Shown piece by piece: positions 1-11,193 of a DNA stretch of 64,000 bases. The stretch comes from Sporolactobacillus sp. THM19-2 (GTDB taxonomy: Bacteria; Bacillota; Bacilli; Bacillales; Sporolactobacillaceae): assembly GCF_004153195.1 (NCBI RefSeq), contig NZ_SEMC01000007.1, forward strand, positions 53,965 to 117,964, written 5' to 3'. How positions within the stretch are numbered: the first letter of the stretch is position 1; every line of letters starts with the position of its first letter. Both the position numbers and the translations under genes were made by a program. The notes under the pieces are model-generated. The model saw only the letters and a program-made list of their open reading frames with translations, had not been told where the DNA came from and did not search any database.

Positions 1-1903
<1,903 letters not shown>

Positions 1904-1927
1904 AGATATTTCCCTCCTGTCTCAGTT

Positions 1928-2131
1928 TTACTTAAACAGCTTTTTCAGTAGAGAAAAAATATTAAACGTCGTCCGATGATACACCTTATTATACACGTAC
2001 TTTTTCGGATTCCGCGCCCAGCCGTAGCCTCTCGGCATCTTCAGTCCCGCCCGCTGGACAATCTGGCGCTTCATGCTGGTCCGGGCAGCAATCCGTTTCC
2101 GTAAACTCGGTTTCCGTATCCCGAATTTCAT
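1928..2131 (-). CDS. Small very basic protein between hsdS and hsdR
   Basis: A 67-residue protein rich in Lys and Arg (start MKFGIRKPSLRKRIAART, end FSLLKKLFK). It lies between hsdS and hsdR on the same strand and ends 24 bp before the hsdR start. AGAGG lies about 10 nt upstream of its ATG. Its sequence recalls short basic proteins annotated as phage or hypothetical in Firmicutes genomes, but I know no function. Its charge suggests nucleic-acid contact, which is inference. The GC-richer composition matches hsdM and hsdR rather than the AT-rich hsdS just upstream. An overlapping frame at 1989-2186 is less convincing. Confidence 0.6.
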   Translation of the reverse strand: MKFGIRKPSLRKRIAARTSMKRQIVQRAGLKMPRGYGWARNPKKYVYNKVYHRTTFNIFSLLKKLFK

Positions 2132-2238
2132 TGTGTAACGCCTCTTTTTTGACAGTTGAGTGGATCACAATCTGTCTCTTAATCAAATGATCATCAAATC
2201 AGAAAATATTGGTAGGAAATATCACGATAAACAGTAAT

Positions 2239-3507
2239 TTATTTGACTGTCTGTTTCGTTGGCACCCGAATCTCACCAGACATCAGTTTGGGGAGGAGAG
2301 TGTCCCTTAATTTAATTAGATGCGAAACTTCCTTATTTTTTTCAACTAGCAATTTTAAATAACCTTTCATAATACCGTTATACAAAATTAGTATATCTTC
2401 TGAGGGAACAATCACCTTTAGCGATCCTAATATCTTTTGATTAAGATTTTTAAAAACAGTACCATTTGAAGAATTATTCAATATTTTTATGGAATTCCTT
2501 AGATAATAAAAAACATATATTTTCATGTTCTCCTCTGTTCTGACTCTGATTGTAAATCCTGAATATACAACATTACTATTTACTTCAATATTGAGCATTG
2601 TTTCTCCAGGTTTTGCACTTCTAACAATTACGGTATCAAATTTTTCTAATTTATATTCCTCAATTTGTTTTTGTGGTAAATCCACAACATCTAATTTGGA
2701 TTGATTAACAATGAGAGATCCATCAAAATTTCTAACATTAATCACTTTGGTTGGTATACCCTTTTGATTCCTGATGTAATTTACACCGTTCCTCATATTA
2801 GAAAGTGTTTTAAGATCATAAACTTTCCACCCTTTAGGAATCATCCCTAGTTCACTCTCAACCATCTCACCGCCGCTTGATTTGTATGGGTTACCGTTTT
2901 TATCTGGAAATTCAAAATCTACAAACCAGTGTTTGAAGATTGCCTGAGCCATGGCTTCTAAATTGTGATTTATTCTAGTATTTATATCGATTTGTTTATC
3001 TATAGAAGATAATATCTTAACAGTTAAATCTTGTTGTTCTCTTATAGGAATTCTTAATTTCATGTCACCATAAGTCTTTGAGTTAATATTCTTTCTTGTA
3101 CTTCCAGTTGAAAATGATGATACCCAGTCTCTGTAATCATCAGAAAGAGTGTAATACTTCATATACATTGGATTAATTTTATTTGGATCTAAGCTAAATT
3201 TAATCAAATATCCTGCGTAAACTAGTTTGCCATCATTGGGATTATAATAATAACTTCTACCTGTGCTATTGCCAGTTCTCGCAAAAACTATATCATTTTC
3301 TTTTAATACATATTTCTGCGCTTTAGGATCATCTACCGATTTTAAATCCGCTTTGTTTAATGTTCCATCATCATTTATATCAGTGATTCTTAAATATGTT
3401 AACAAATTCTTTGAATATTTAACAGCTGATGCAGGAATACCATAATGACCTTTTCCATCAATAGTTAAATCGGCTAATTTTACAAGTCGAAAACTATCAC
3501 AACTCAT
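2239..3507 (-). CDS. hsdS: Type I restriction-modification specificity subunit (HsdS)
   Basis: DNA-recognition subunit that directs both HsdM methylation and HsdR cleavage. The 422-residue protein has two target recognition domains, about residues 5-165 and 220-385. Each is followed by a helical spacer: the central one holds [20 protein letters not shown] and the C-terminal one ends in [17 protein letters not shown], the family's usual closing motif. The ATG at 3507 is preferred because GAGGGGGA lies 6-8 nt upstream. It overlaps the end of hsdM by 11 bp, implying coupled translation. The gene is clearly more AT-rich than hsdM and hsdR, as expected for target-domain exchange. Confidence 0.93.
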   Translation of the reverse strand: MSCDSFRLVKLADLTIDGKGHYGIPASAVKYSKNLLTYLRITDINDDGTLNKADLKSVDDPKAQKYVLKENDIVFARTGNSTGRSYYYNPNDGKLVYAGYLIKFSLDPNKINPMYMKYYTLSDDYRDWVSSFSTGSTRKNINSKTYGDMKLRIPIREQQDLTVKILSSIDKQIDINTRINHNLEAMAQAIFKHWFVDFEFPDKNGNPYKSSGGEMVESELGMIPKGWKVYDLKTLSNMRNGVNYIRNQKGIPTKVINVRNFDGSLIVNQSKLDVVDLPQKQIEEYKLEKFDTVIVRSAKPGETMLNIEVNSNVVYSGFTIRVRTEENMKIYVFYYLRNSIKILNNSSNGTVFKNLNQKILGSLKVIVPSEDILILYNGIMKGYLKLLVEKNKEVSHLIKLRDTLLPKLMSGEIRVPTKQTVK

Positions 3508-5020
3508 ACCCAATCCCCCTCAGGTTCTTCCGGATTTCGTCTTCCAGTTGATGGGATTCTGAGAACAGTTCACTGAGTTCACTGGTCAGTTTGTCCATCT
3601 TTTCCTCGAAGGGTATGCCGTCATCTTTTTCTTCTTCAATCCCAACATAGCGGCCGGGCGTCAGAATATAATCATTTTCTTTGACGTCATCGAGGGTCGC
3701 CGATTTGCAGAAACCTTTGACGTCTTCATATTTTCCGTCCCGGTTGCGCCACTGATGATAGGTGCCGGCAATTTTATCAATGTCCTCCTGACTGAGTTCC
3801 CGGTGACGACGGTCAATCATGTTGCCAAGATGGCGGGCATCAAGGAAAAGAAATTCGTGTGAGCGATCCCGCTGGCCGGCGTTGCCTTTTTTATTCCGAT
3901 TGAGAATCCAGAGGGAAACCGGGATGCTGACGGAATAGAACAGCTTATCCGGCATGGCAACGATCGCGTCGACCAGATCGGCTTCCAGCAGATTCTTTCG
4001 GATTTCGCCTTCATTGGATGTGTTCGTGCTGAGTGAGCCATTGGCCAGGACCACGCCAGCCGCGCCACGTGGCGACAGATGATAAATAATGTGCTCCAGC
4101 CAGGCATAGTTGGCATTCCCATGCGGCGGAATCCCGTAAGCCCAGCGAACGTCTTCAGTCAGCTGATCGCCGCCCCAGTCACTGATATTGAATGGCGGAT
4201 TGGCCAGAACAAAATCGGCCTTGAGATTTTTATGAAGATCGTTGTGGAACGTGTCCGCCTGATAGGGACCGATATCTCCGGACAAGCCGCGGATCGCCAG
4301 GTTCATTTTGCAGATCTTCCAGGTGGTTGCGTTTAGTTCCTGTCCGTAGATGGCCAGATCGGCAAGACGCCCTTTGTGCCTTGCAACAAACTTACTGCTC
4401 TGGACAAACATTCCGCCGGACCCGCAGCATGGATCGTACACCCGTCCTCTGTAAGGTTCGATCATCGAGACCAGCGTCTGAACGACACCGGTCGGCGTAT
4501 AGAATTCACCACCGCCTTTGCCTTCCGCTTCAGCGAACTTGCCCAGAAAATATTCATAAACGCGGCCGAGCAGATCCTGTTCACCGGTGGTATAAAGCTT
4601 GATGGTCGAAACCAGATCAACCAGTTCGCCGAGTCGTCGCTTATCAATTTCCTGGCGCGCATATCGCTTTTCCAGCACATTTTTCAGACTGTCGTTATCC
4701 TTCTCAATCAGGATCATCGCGTCGTCAATGATCTGTCCGATTTTCTCACTTCTCGCATGGTCACGGATATGCTCCCAGCGGGCTTCCTTTGGCACCCAGA
4801 AAATGTTATACGCCAGGTATTCATCGCGCTCTTCTTCAAACCCTGCCCCTTCGGCAACCAGTTCCTGATATTTCATTTCGAATTTATCCGATATGTACTT
4901 TAAAAAGATCAGGCCGAGTACAACATGCTTGTATTCGCTGGCATCCATGCTGCCGCGCAGCTTGTCCGCCGCTTTCCACAATTTTTCTTCAAATCCGATA
5001 TTTGCTGTCGATTCCGCCAT
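3497..5020 (-). CDS. hsdM: Type I restriction-modification DNA methyltransferase (HsdM)
   Basis: N6-adenine methyltransferase subunit of the type I enzyme. The 507-residue protein shows an N-terminal HsdM_N helical domain (about residues 8-140). The methylase domain follows, with SAM motif [11 protein letters not shown] near residue 196 and catalytic motif IV NPPF in [13 protein letters not shown] near residue 274. GAGGAGAGAG upstream of the ATG is a strong ribosome site. It lies 12 bp after the XRE gene and overlaps hsdS, so XRE-hsdM-hsdS-hsdR appears to be one operon. Length is normal and no defect is visible. Confidence 0.96.
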   Translation of the reverse strand: MAESTANIGFEEKLWKAADKLRGSMDASEYKHVVLGLIFLKYISDKFEMKYQELVAEGAGFEEERDEYLAYNIFWVPKEARWEHIRDHARSEKIGQIIDDAMILIEKDNDSLKNVLEKRYARQEIDKRRLGELVDLVSTIKLYTTGEQDLLGRVYEYFLGKFAEAEGKGGGEFYTPTGVVQTLVSMIEPYRGRVYDPCCGSGGMFVQSSKFVARHKGRLADLAIYGQELNATTWKICKMNLAIRGLSGDIGPYQADTFHNDLHKNLKADFVLANPPFNISDWGGDQLTEDVRWAYGIPPHGNANYAWLEHIIYHLSPRGAAGVVLANGSLSTNTSNEGEIRKNLLEADLVDAIVAMPDKLFYSVSIPVSLWILNRNKKGNAGQRDRSHEFLFLDARHLGNMIDRRHRELSQEDIDKIAGTYHQWRNRDGKYEDVKGFCKSATLDDVKENDYILTPGRYVGIEEEKDDGIPFEEKMDKLTSELSELFSESHQLEDEIRKNLRGIGYEL

Positions 5021-5032
5021 TTTTCTCTCTCC

Positions 5033-5623
5033 TCAGAAATTGTAATCATCAAGCACTTCAAACAATGCGGCTTCGAATTCTTCCTGTTCCGGTCCGGTTG
5101 TAATATCACCGGGCAGAACGTTCAGGTAATGGGCCAGACCCTGAATGGTTTTTTGTAAAATGATTTCTGATCCGGCCTTCTCCAGCAAGGCCATCATAAT
5201 CCGGTAGGTATCCATGTAGGGATGTTTATCCACCTGTTCCAGGGAGGCTTTGAATCGCTCAATCAGTTGCTCCTTCTCAATACTTCGTTCAATCCTGTTG
5301 ATTTCTTCCCTGTCATAGACTGGGACAGACTCCAGCTTCTGTGCACTGCGACTGAGTACCTGCTCATGGCGTTCAATGATCGGCTTCAGTTCTGCCTTCA
5401 GCTTTTCCTTCTGAATCTCAAGTTTATCAATTTCAGTCAGCTCTTTTGAGAAGTAGTCCCGATTGATATGAAAAAGCTGCTCCAGAGTTGGCAAATACTT
5501 CTTCGGGATATTCTGTTTGCCTTTCAGCCACAGATTAATATTTTGTTTCTTAATCCCCAGCCGGTCGGCCAGTTCAAGCTGCTGCATGTTGTAGAGCCCA
5601 AGAACATACTCCAAACCGATCAA
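5033..5623 (-). CDS. XRE-type helix-turn-helix controller of the type I R-M operon
   Basis: DNA-binding protein with an N-terminal Cro/CI-type helix-turn-helix (ELADRLGIKKQNINLWLKG) and a long charged, probably coiled-coil middle. It is the first gene of the restriction operon and most likely controls hsdM. The frame is open up to 5698, but a TTG there would fall inside the -35 hexamer of the best promoter. I therefore prefer the TTG at 5623, which has GGTGGTGA 4 nt upstream and gives 196 residues. A perfect inverted repeat over the promoter (see 5670-5700) is a plausible autoregulatory operator. The role in timing methylase before endonuclease is inferred from position. Confidence 0.75.
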   Translation of the reverse strand: MIGLEYVLGLYNMQQLELADRLGIKKQNINLWLKGKQNIPKKYLPTLEQLFHINRDYFSKELTEIDKLEIQKEKLKAELKPIIERHEQVLSRSAQKLESVPVYDREEINRIERSIEKEQLIERFKASLEQVDKHPYMDTYRIMMALLEKAGSEIILQKTIQGLAHYLNVLPGDITTGPEQEEFEAALFEVLDDYNF

Positions 5624-5669
5624 TTCATCACCACCCGTTCGGGCATTACCAATTGTCTCGGTCAATAAT

Positions 5670-5700
5670 ATTTTAAATCTGCTTATTGACTGAGTCAATA
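5670..5700 (-). promoter_or_regulatory. Promoter and palindromic operator of the hsd operon
   Basis: On the minus strand TTGACT (5698-5693) and TAAAAT (5675-5670) are separated by 17 bp. The -35 hexamer lies within the perfect inverted repeat TATTGAC-TGA-GTCAATA (plus-strand letters, 5684-5700). Such overlap fits repression by the XRE protein encoded immediately downstream. No binding data are implied. Confidence 0.6.
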
Positions 5701-5952
5701 TTTTCTGCTATTTTTGTGTTGTGAGCCACACGATGTATTTCACAACTGCCTCCCGGATCCCAAAACCAGCCAGTTGCCCTGTGATATACAAGCATGGTTA
5801 CTAACTCTATTATGGTCAAAACAGGAAGAAGTCTCAATATCGCCGGCATGACTTTTTTCTGATTCATGGTCTCAATAGGCGTTAAACCCTGCTGAACGGG
5901 TTGCCGTTTCCTGATCAGAGGACACCGGGATGCGAAAAATGGAGGGATGTTC

Positions 5953-6180
5953 ATGCAGCTGACCCTGGTTCCCGTTCCATATGTGCAGACAAAAAAAGGG
6001 CTTACCGCCCAGTCAAAGGTGAACATACTGAAAACGATTGAGCACATGGACGAGGAGATTGAACGTTTGAAAGAATCAAAACTGGCGCTTGATGAAGCAA
6101 AACGGATTGTGTTAACAGAGCAACTGAAAGGCATGAAAATGGCACTTGAGTTAACCGGTTATACGTTAATGTATCGATAA
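5953..6180 (+). CDS. Small hypothetical protein, coiled-coil-like
   Basis: A 75-residue protein beginning MQLTLVPVPY. The ATG at 5953 is chosen because GGAGGG ends directly before the ATG at 5947, which leaves proper 6-nt spacing only for 5953. The middle is rich in Lys, Glu and Leu with a heptad-like pattern (DEEIERLKESKLALDEAKR), suggesting a short coiled coil. It lies 23 bp ahead of the lipoprotein gene at 6204 and may share its transcript. I do not recognise the family. A long minus-strand frame over the same bases lacks a ribosome site and is rejected. Confidence 0.6.
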   Translation: MQLTLVPVPYVQTKKGLTAQSKVNILKTIEHMDEEIERLKESKLALDEAKRIVLTEQLKGMKMALELTGYTLMYR

Positions 6181-6203
6181 ATCATGACATTGGAGGCGTT
6201 TTT

Positions 6204-6773
6204 ATGAAGAAGTTATGGTTTCTGCCACTGGCATTTATTCTTGTTTTTTCACTGAGTGCATGCACTGAGGATGTATCGGTTGGAAGCAGCTCATCAGATT
6301 CCAGTGCGGCTTCCAGCAGTAAAGCCCCGAAAGAAAAAATCCATAAGCAAGCGAAGCTCAATTTTTCCAACACTTCTGCGCAGCAAACGACAAAAGTAGA
6401 TTCAGCCGAGATCAGGGATGTGACCGATCTCAATCTGGTTGACAATGAATTTGATCAAGTGAAATATGCGCTGCTTGTCCACATGAGCGTATCGAACAAG
6501 GCACCGGATGCGGCATCCACTTACCCCTCTCAGGGACATGTCGTACTTGCTGATGGCACGCAGATTGAAGGACTCGTTGGCGCCGACGTGAATATTGATG
6601 ATGCCTTCAAAGATGGAGAAATTGCTAATGGAGCAACTGTATCCGGTTACGTGGTTTTTCCGTTAAAAGAAGACCAGGCTGAGAAATTTACGAAAGGTTC
6701 ATTCAAATTCAGTGTTTTAGCCGGGGACGAAATGTTTACAGAGAAAAACTACACCGTTGACATGGCATTCTGA
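6204..6773 (+). CDS. Lipoprotein with a DUF4352/DUF5067-like beta-sandwich domain
   Basis: A 189-residue surface lipoprotein. The signal peptide ends in a lipobox (FSLSACTED, lipidated Cys near residue 20), followed by a Ser-rich linker (about residues 25-45). The extracellular domain carries alternating strands such as VKYALLVHMSVSN and GYVVFPLKEDQ. This resembles the DUF4352/DUF5067 group of Firmicutes lipoproteins, which are immunoglobulin-like and of unknown role; the assignment is by sequence feel only. GGAGG stands 7 nt before the ATG. It sits between a small coiled-coil gene and a small membrane-protein gene on one strand, closed by the terminator at 7168. Confidence 0.72.
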   Translation: MKKLWFLPLAFILVFSLSACTEDVSVGSSSSDSSAASSSKAPKEKIHKQAKLNFSNTSAQQTTKVDSAEIRDVTDLNLVDNEFDQVKYALLVHMSVSNKAPDAASTYPSQGHVVLADGTQIEGLVGADVNIDDAFKDGEIANGATVSGYVVFPLKEDQAEKFTKGSFKFSVLAGDEMFTEKNYTVDMAF

Positions 6774-6790
6774 TTCTGGGGGGAACTGCA

Positions 6791-7165
6791 TTGAAAAAGA
6801 AGTTAAAGTTGAATATCTTTACAGGAATTGCTGATATCATTATGGCCTTCCTGATCATGATTTCCTGGTTTGCCGTCTTCTTCGCGGCAATAGGAGACGC
6901 AGCGACAGGAACGCAGGCAACCGGAGGAGTCGGCACCTTCTTCTACGTTTGTGCCGGAATCACGCTGATCTTGCATATTATTGCCTTAGTGAAATCAAAA
7001 AAAGCCGGCATCTCTATTGTCGGCCACGTGCTCGGAATTGTCGGCATGGGCTGTTTTCTGATCACCATGTTTCTCGCTCTCCCGGCATTTGTCCTGGCGA
7101 TCCTGGCGGCTATTTTTACCCTGTTACAAAAAAATGTGGATACATCTGAGAGTCTAAGCAAATAA
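6791..7165 (+). CDS. Small four-helix membrane protein (DUF4064-like)
   Basis: A 124-residue integral membrane protein. About four hydrophobic segments are visible: residues 10-36, 48-65, 72-88 and 90-110. The first loop is Gly/Ala/Thr-rich (AATGTQATGG). The layout resembles DUF4064-type small membrane proteins of Bacilli, with no known function. The TTG start at 6791 is preceded by GGGGGGAA. It begins 18 bp after the lipoprotein gene and is followed at once by an intrinsic terminator, so it closes the three-gene unit. Confidence 0.65.
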   Translation: MKKKLKLNIFTGIADIIMAFLIMISWFAVFFAAIGDAATGTQATGGVGTFFYVCAGITLILHIIALVKSKKAGISIVGHVLGIVGMGCFLITMFLALPAFVLAILAAIFTLLQKNVDTSESLSK

Positions 7166-7167
7166 AG

Positions 7168-7197
7168 AAAAAGCCCTGTGTACAGGGCTTTTTGTTC
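7168..7197 (+). terminator. Intrinsic terminator after the small lipoprotein operon
   Basis: Perfect 12-bp inverted repeat AAAAAGCCCTGT / ACAGGGCTTTTT (7168-7179 and 7182-7193), followed by further T. It lies directly after the stop of the membrane protein gene; the flanking A-run also makes it usable on the other strand. Confidence 0.85.
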
Positions 7198-7315
7198 GTA
7201 TTACTGCTCATATTATTCTGGAAAACTTCATCTATTTCAAAAAAGATTCAATTCCAATAATCTAAAGTCTTTTACCAGGATTGTGATCCCAAACCTGAGT
7301 GGGAAGCATGACTTG

Positions 7316-8128
7316 CTAAAGACTCAGTTCAAATTTCACGTTTTTACTTGCCGGCAGAGACCATTGTTCGACCATCACTTCACGGTCCACGATACGAACC
7401 AGCCCGTAGGTGCTGTCATCCATGAATTTATGAATCCGGTGGTTCGAGCAGTCAATACCATAGGACGCTGCCGCAATGACAAAATTCATGATGCCAGCCG
7501 TCTTAAAGGTTGCGTTGAAATGAATATGCCCGCTCAGAATTGCCAAAATATCTTTTCCCTCAATAACCGGAACCAGTTCATCCGTATTCTGAAGGATACT
7601 GTATTTCATGAAATCCAGGGGTTCACAGTAAAGTGGATGATGGAGGATGAGTATCGTTCCCCCGGGAGGCGTCACCACCAGCTGCTCTTTCAGCCAACTG
7701 AGCTGTTCCCCGGAGATGCGCCCCTCTTCTTCACTTATTCCGTATTTGCTGTCAAGGAAAATCAGCTTTAGATCATTGACTGTCTCCGAGTAATAATAAG
7801 CCTCTTTTTTCCCCGGTACATTTTTATACCCAGCCCAGAACGCCTCCCGATCATCATGATTCCCCAGACATACATAAAACGGAACCCCGAACGCTTTTTC
7901 CTGTTCTTTAAGAAGCACATGCAGCTGACGGTAGTCTTCAACCGTCCCTTCATGAATCAAGTCACCACTGATGATGAAAAAATCCGGGTGTAGGGCACGC
8001 TTTCTGATATCGTTTAACAGTGCGTTAAATTTATGCAGCGTATTGATGCCCATCCCATTGATATTTTTCTTTGTTGCCGGATTGAGATGAATATCCGATA
8101 AATGAATGAATTTAATTTTTTGCCCCAT
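7316..8128 (-). CDS. Calcineurin-like metallophosphoesterase (Icc/CpdA/GpdQ type)
   Basis: Cytoplasmic dinuclear-metal phosphodiesterase. All family blocks are present: HLSDIHLNP near residue 9, SGDLIHEG near 50, GNHDDREAF near 85, LHHPLY near 160 and LSGHIHFN near 195. The start ATG at 8128 is chosen over the one at 8152 because AGGAG lies 7 nt upstream. It gives 270 residues, normal for the Icc/CpdA/GpdQ group. It is the last gene after a UgpBAEC-like importer on the same strand. That suggests a glycerophosphodiester or similar imported phosphodiester as substrate, which is inference; a cyclic-nucleotide role is the main alternative. Confidence 0.85.
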   Translation of the reverse strand: MGQKIKFIHLSDIHLNPATKKNINGMGINTLHKFNALLNDIRKRALHPDFFIISGDLIHEGTVEDYRQLHVLLKEQEKAFGVPFYVCLGNHDDREAFWAGYKNVPGKKEAYYYSETVNDLKLIFLDSKYGISEEEGRISGEQLSWLKEQLVVTPPGGTILILHHPLYCEPLDFMKYSILQNTDELVPVIEGKDILAILSGHIHFNATFKTAGIMNFVIAAASYGIDCSNHRIHKFMDDSTYGLVRIVDREVMVEQWSLPASKNVKFELSL

Positions 8129-8197
8129 GATGTTTGCTCCTGTCCATTTCATCTTTTCCTGTAAATACAGTCACCGTTACTCAGAGAGCAGTGACCT

Positions 8198-9289
8198 TCA
8201 ATCTGACGGATAACCGATGGCATTCGATGTCGCCTCATCAAATAAGTACATGTTTTTTTGGTTGAAGTTAAAGAAAAACTTCTCTCCACTGCTCCAGTCT
8301 CTCCTGTCACTGATGGCCGTCATTTCGATCCCTTCAAACTGAAAGATAAGTCCCGTATCGTTCCCATATTCTTCCATATGATCAACCACACCGGTCAGGC
8401 TACCGGGTTTTTCCATCTTTGATGTCTGTATATGTTCCGGTCGAATGCCGAGCAGAAAGCGGGTACACCCGGATGATTCAATCAGTGTCCTCCAGTATGA
8501 TTCGACAGGAAGTTCTGCTTCCTTAAAACGAAGCGTGGCATTCTGGTACTGAACACTTAAGATATTTGAAGCCGGTGTCCCGATAAATGTCGCGGCAAAA
8601 ACATTGGCGGGGTGATGGTAAATATTGTACGGTGTGTCCAGCATCTGAAGAATACCATGATTCATGAGCGCAATCCGGTCAGCAAGTGTCATGGCTTCCA
8701 CCTGGTCATGTGTAACATAAATGAATGTCTGGTGATACAGTCGATGAATATGCAGAAGCTGCTTGCGGGCGCTGATTCTCATCTGAGCATCCAGATTAGA
8801 CAGCGGTTCATCCAATAAAAAAATCGGGCTCTGTTTAGCAATTGCCCGGGCAAGCGCAACCCGCTGTCGCTGTCCTCCGGATAAATCTCTCGGGAAGCGC
8901 TGTTCCAGACTGTTTAATTGCAGGATGGAAATCACTGTTTTCACCCGTCTGTTGATTTCTTCGCGATGCACTTTATTGATTCTGAGTGCGTAGGAAATAT
9001 TTTTCTCGACCGTCATATGCGGGTACAGGGCATAATCCTGGAAAACCATGGATATGTTGCGGTCCCCGGCTGCAAGATCATTCACCCGTCGATCGCCAAA
9101 ATACAAATCACCGGAAGTGACAGGCTCCAGGCCGGCAATCATTCTCAGAGTTGTGGACTTACCGCAGCCCGACGGACCAAGCATGATCAGACGTTCCCTC
9201 TTATTAACTGATAAATTCAGATCATCAATGACAGGCGTGTCCCCATAAGCTTTATGGATATGCTCAAGCCTGATATACGGATTAGCCAC
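8198..9289 (-). CDS. ABC importer ATP-binding protein, MsmX/UgpC/MalK family
   Basis: Energises the sugar-type importer encoded upstream. The 363-residue protein has Walker A GPSGCGKST, a Q-loop, signature LSGGQRQR, Walker B IFLLDEPLSNLD and H-loop VTHDQ in its first 230 residues. A C-terminal OB-fold regulatory domain (TOBE type) follows, with the family marker LLGIRPEHI. It lies 23 bp after the second permease. Many Bacilli use one shared MsmX for several importers; here the ATPase is dedicated and part of the operon. Substrate specificity cannot be read from this subunit. Confidence 0.93.
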   Translation of the reverse strand: MANPYIRLEHIHKAYGDTPVIDDLNLSVNKRERLIMLGPSGCGKSTTLRMIAGLEPVTSGDLYFGDRRVNDLAAGDRNISMVFQDYALYPHMTVEKNISYALRINKVHREEINRRVKTVISILQLNSLEQRFPRDLSGGQRQRVALARAIAKQSPIFLLDEPLSNLDAQMRISARKQLLHIHRLYHQTFIYVTHDQVEAMTLADRIALMNHGILQMLDTPYNIYHHPANVFAATFIGTPASNILSVQYQNATLRFKEAELPVESYWRTLIESSGCTRFLLGIRPEHIQTSKMEKPGSLTGVVDHMEEYGNDTGLIFQFEGIEMTAISDRRDWSSGEKFFFNFNQKNMYLFDEATSNAIGYPSD

Positions 9290-9312
9290 ACGTCGTGCCC
9301 CCTCGCTTTACT

Positions 9313-10143
9313 CTATTTAATGCCAGACTGACTGAATGTATTTAAAATATAGCGTTGAAAAAAGATATATAAAATGAGCGGAATCAGGATTGTGACCATT
9401 GATATGGCCATGGCGATTGGAAAATTGGTCCCGCCTTCCGAACTGATAAACATTTGGAGAATCAAAGGCAGTGTGAAATTCATACGATCCTTTAAGATCA
9501 GAGTTGGCCAGACATACTCATTCCACGAATTAATAAAGAACATAATGCCCATACACACAACAGCGGGACGGGTAAGCGGAAAAACAATATCTCTCAGAAT
9601 ACCAAGGTCAGAAACATGGTCCACTCTGGACACTTCAATGAGCGATCTGGGCACTCCTCGCATCGCCTGTGTGATCAGAAAAATGCCAGTCGCATCACAA
9701 AGCTGTGGCAGCATCACTCCGTAAATAGAGTCCAGCAGACCAATTTTGGAGATGATCAAATAATTTGGGATCATCGTCACCGTAAAGGGAACAAAAATGG
9801 TCGTCACGAAAATAAAATAGAGGACGATCTTTCCCCTGAATTGGAAGAAGGAAAAGGCATAGGCCGCCAGATAGCTGGTAACCAGCTTGAAGAGTGTAAC
9901 AACTGTCGCAATGATAAATGTATTTAAGATGATCTGAACCATTGGCAGTGTGGTAAAAACTGTTACATAATTATTAAATGTCGGCTGTGCAGGAATCAGG
10001 CCAAGCAGATTATTGTAGGATTCCTGCAGACTCTTAAAAGAATTTGAGACCGCAAAAACAATCGGAAAAAGCAGCAGAATAACAAACCCGATAAGCAGGA
10101 GATGCCAGAGCAGACGTGGATGAAATTGTTTATCGTCCCGCAT
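9313..10143 (-). CDS. ABC importer permease, UgpE/MalG family
   Basis: Inner-membrane permease subunit with six hydrophobic segments and the EAA-loop region (LIEVSRVDHVSDLGILRDIVFPL near residue 185). The loop here reads E-V-S-R-V-D rather than the usual EAAxxDG, as in some UgpE relatives. The ATG at 10143 is chosen because GAGGAGA precedes it; the frame extends upstream to 10257 without a ribosome site. It gives 276 residues, normal for the family. It overlaps the upstream permease by 14 bp. Confidence 0.9.
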   Translation of the reverse strand: MRDDKQFHPRLLWHLLLIGFVILLLFPIVFAVSNSFKSLQESYNNLLGLIPAQPTFNNYVTVFTTLPMVQIILNTFIIATVVTLFKLVTSYLAAYAFSFFQFRGKIVLYFIFVTTIFVPFTVTMIPNYLIISKIGLLDSIYGVMLPQLCDATGIFLITQAMRGVPRSLIEVSRVDHVSDLGILRDIVFPLTRPAVVCMGIMFFINSWNEYVWPTLILKDRMNFTLPLILQMFISSEGGTNFPIAMAISMVTILIPLILYIFFQRYILNTFSQSGIK

Positions 10144-11026
10144 AATACAGTCTCCTCTCAACAAACCGGAATTCCAGTAACAACAATAAAGCAAACAGTA
10201 TAAGCGTGATCGTTGACAAAGCGGCAGACTCGCCTGTCTTATAGAGCACAAATGCATTTTGATATGAATGATAGATCAGGTTGGAGCTCGCGTAATTCGG
10301 TCCACCCTGGGTCACCACATTAATCGGCGTGAAGATGAACTGCAGCCCCTGAACAATCGTCATGATAAAGACATAGATGCCTGTAGCACTGCTCATCGGC
10401 AGGACAATTTGCAGAAAAATTTTATGCAGTGGGACATTGTCGATTTTAGCCGCCTCGATCACGCTTTGGGGGATGTTCGATACCCCAGACAGAAGAACAA
10501 TGAAATTATAGCCGAATACCTTCCAGGAAGTGATCAGGCTCAGGACAAGGATCACCAGTCCGCTTGTGTTACTCCACATCGGAAGGTGGATCCCCAGATA
10601 GCCAAAGAGAATCGCAACCGGACCGGATACAGGATTAAGAATCCATGTATATAACATCGAACCCACGACGAGCGAGATCAGACTGGGTAGAAAGTATACT
10701 TTTTTGTAAAAATTTTTCCCTTTAGATATCGCATATTCCAGAACAAAGGACAGGGTATAAGGAACTAGCCAGTTCAGTATCAGCAAAATAACGATGTAGG
10801 CAAACGTATTGATAATTATTTTATAAGTTATCGGATCTTGAAAGAGTTGGATGTAATTCTCCAACCCGACAAATTTCTTGTTTGGAGAAATGAGGTTCCA
10901 GTCTAAAAAACTCAGATAAATTGTATATACGCCCGGCCAGATCATAAAGACAGAAAAAATAATAATGGACGGGAAGATCAGGACATATGCAGTCCAGGAA
11001 TGTTTCTCAGTCTGTCTTTTCTCCAT
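10130..11026 (-). CDS. ABC importer permease, UgpA/MalF family
   Basis: Partner permease of the importer: 298 residues with about six membrane segments and an EAA loop (VIEAAKIDNVPLHKIFLQIVLP, about residue 195). The start at 11026 (MEKRQTEKHSW) has AAGAAGGTG about 6 nt upstream; an ATG at 11050 is possible but less well placed. A 142-bp gap separates it from the binding-protein gene, commonly the place where transcription is damped so that more binding protein than permease is made. Confidence 0.92.
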   Translation of the reverse strand: MEKRQTEKHSWTAYVLIFPSIIIFSVFMIWPGVYTIYLSFLDWNLISPNKKFVGLENYIQLFQDPITYKIIINTFAYIVILLILNWLVPYTLSFVLEYAISKGKNFYKKVYFLPSLISLVVGSMLYTWILNPVSGPVAILFGYLGIHLPMWSNTSGLVILVLSLITSWKVFGYNFIVLLSGVSNIPQSVIEAAKIDNVPLHKIFLQIVLPMSSATGIYVFIMTIVQGLQFIFTPINVVTQGGPNYASSNLIYHSYQNAFVLYKTGESAALSTITLILFALLLLLEFRFVERRLYYAGR

Positions 11027-11193
11027 GAATTCACCTTCTTTGACTGTCAATTCAGGCTAGCACCGCACTAAATTTTCTCCCGCCCAAGCCGCACATCCCG
11101 AATGACCGAATATGTGACCTGATCAGTAACAGTGCACGGCACACACCTCTCATGCCATACACTTTCGTGCCATTGGTCAGGGAATACTGACGA

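Noticed and set aside
5673..6134. Minus-strand protein of 153 residues
   Set aside because: No ribosome site, overlaps the better-supported small plus-strand gene and the hsd promoter.
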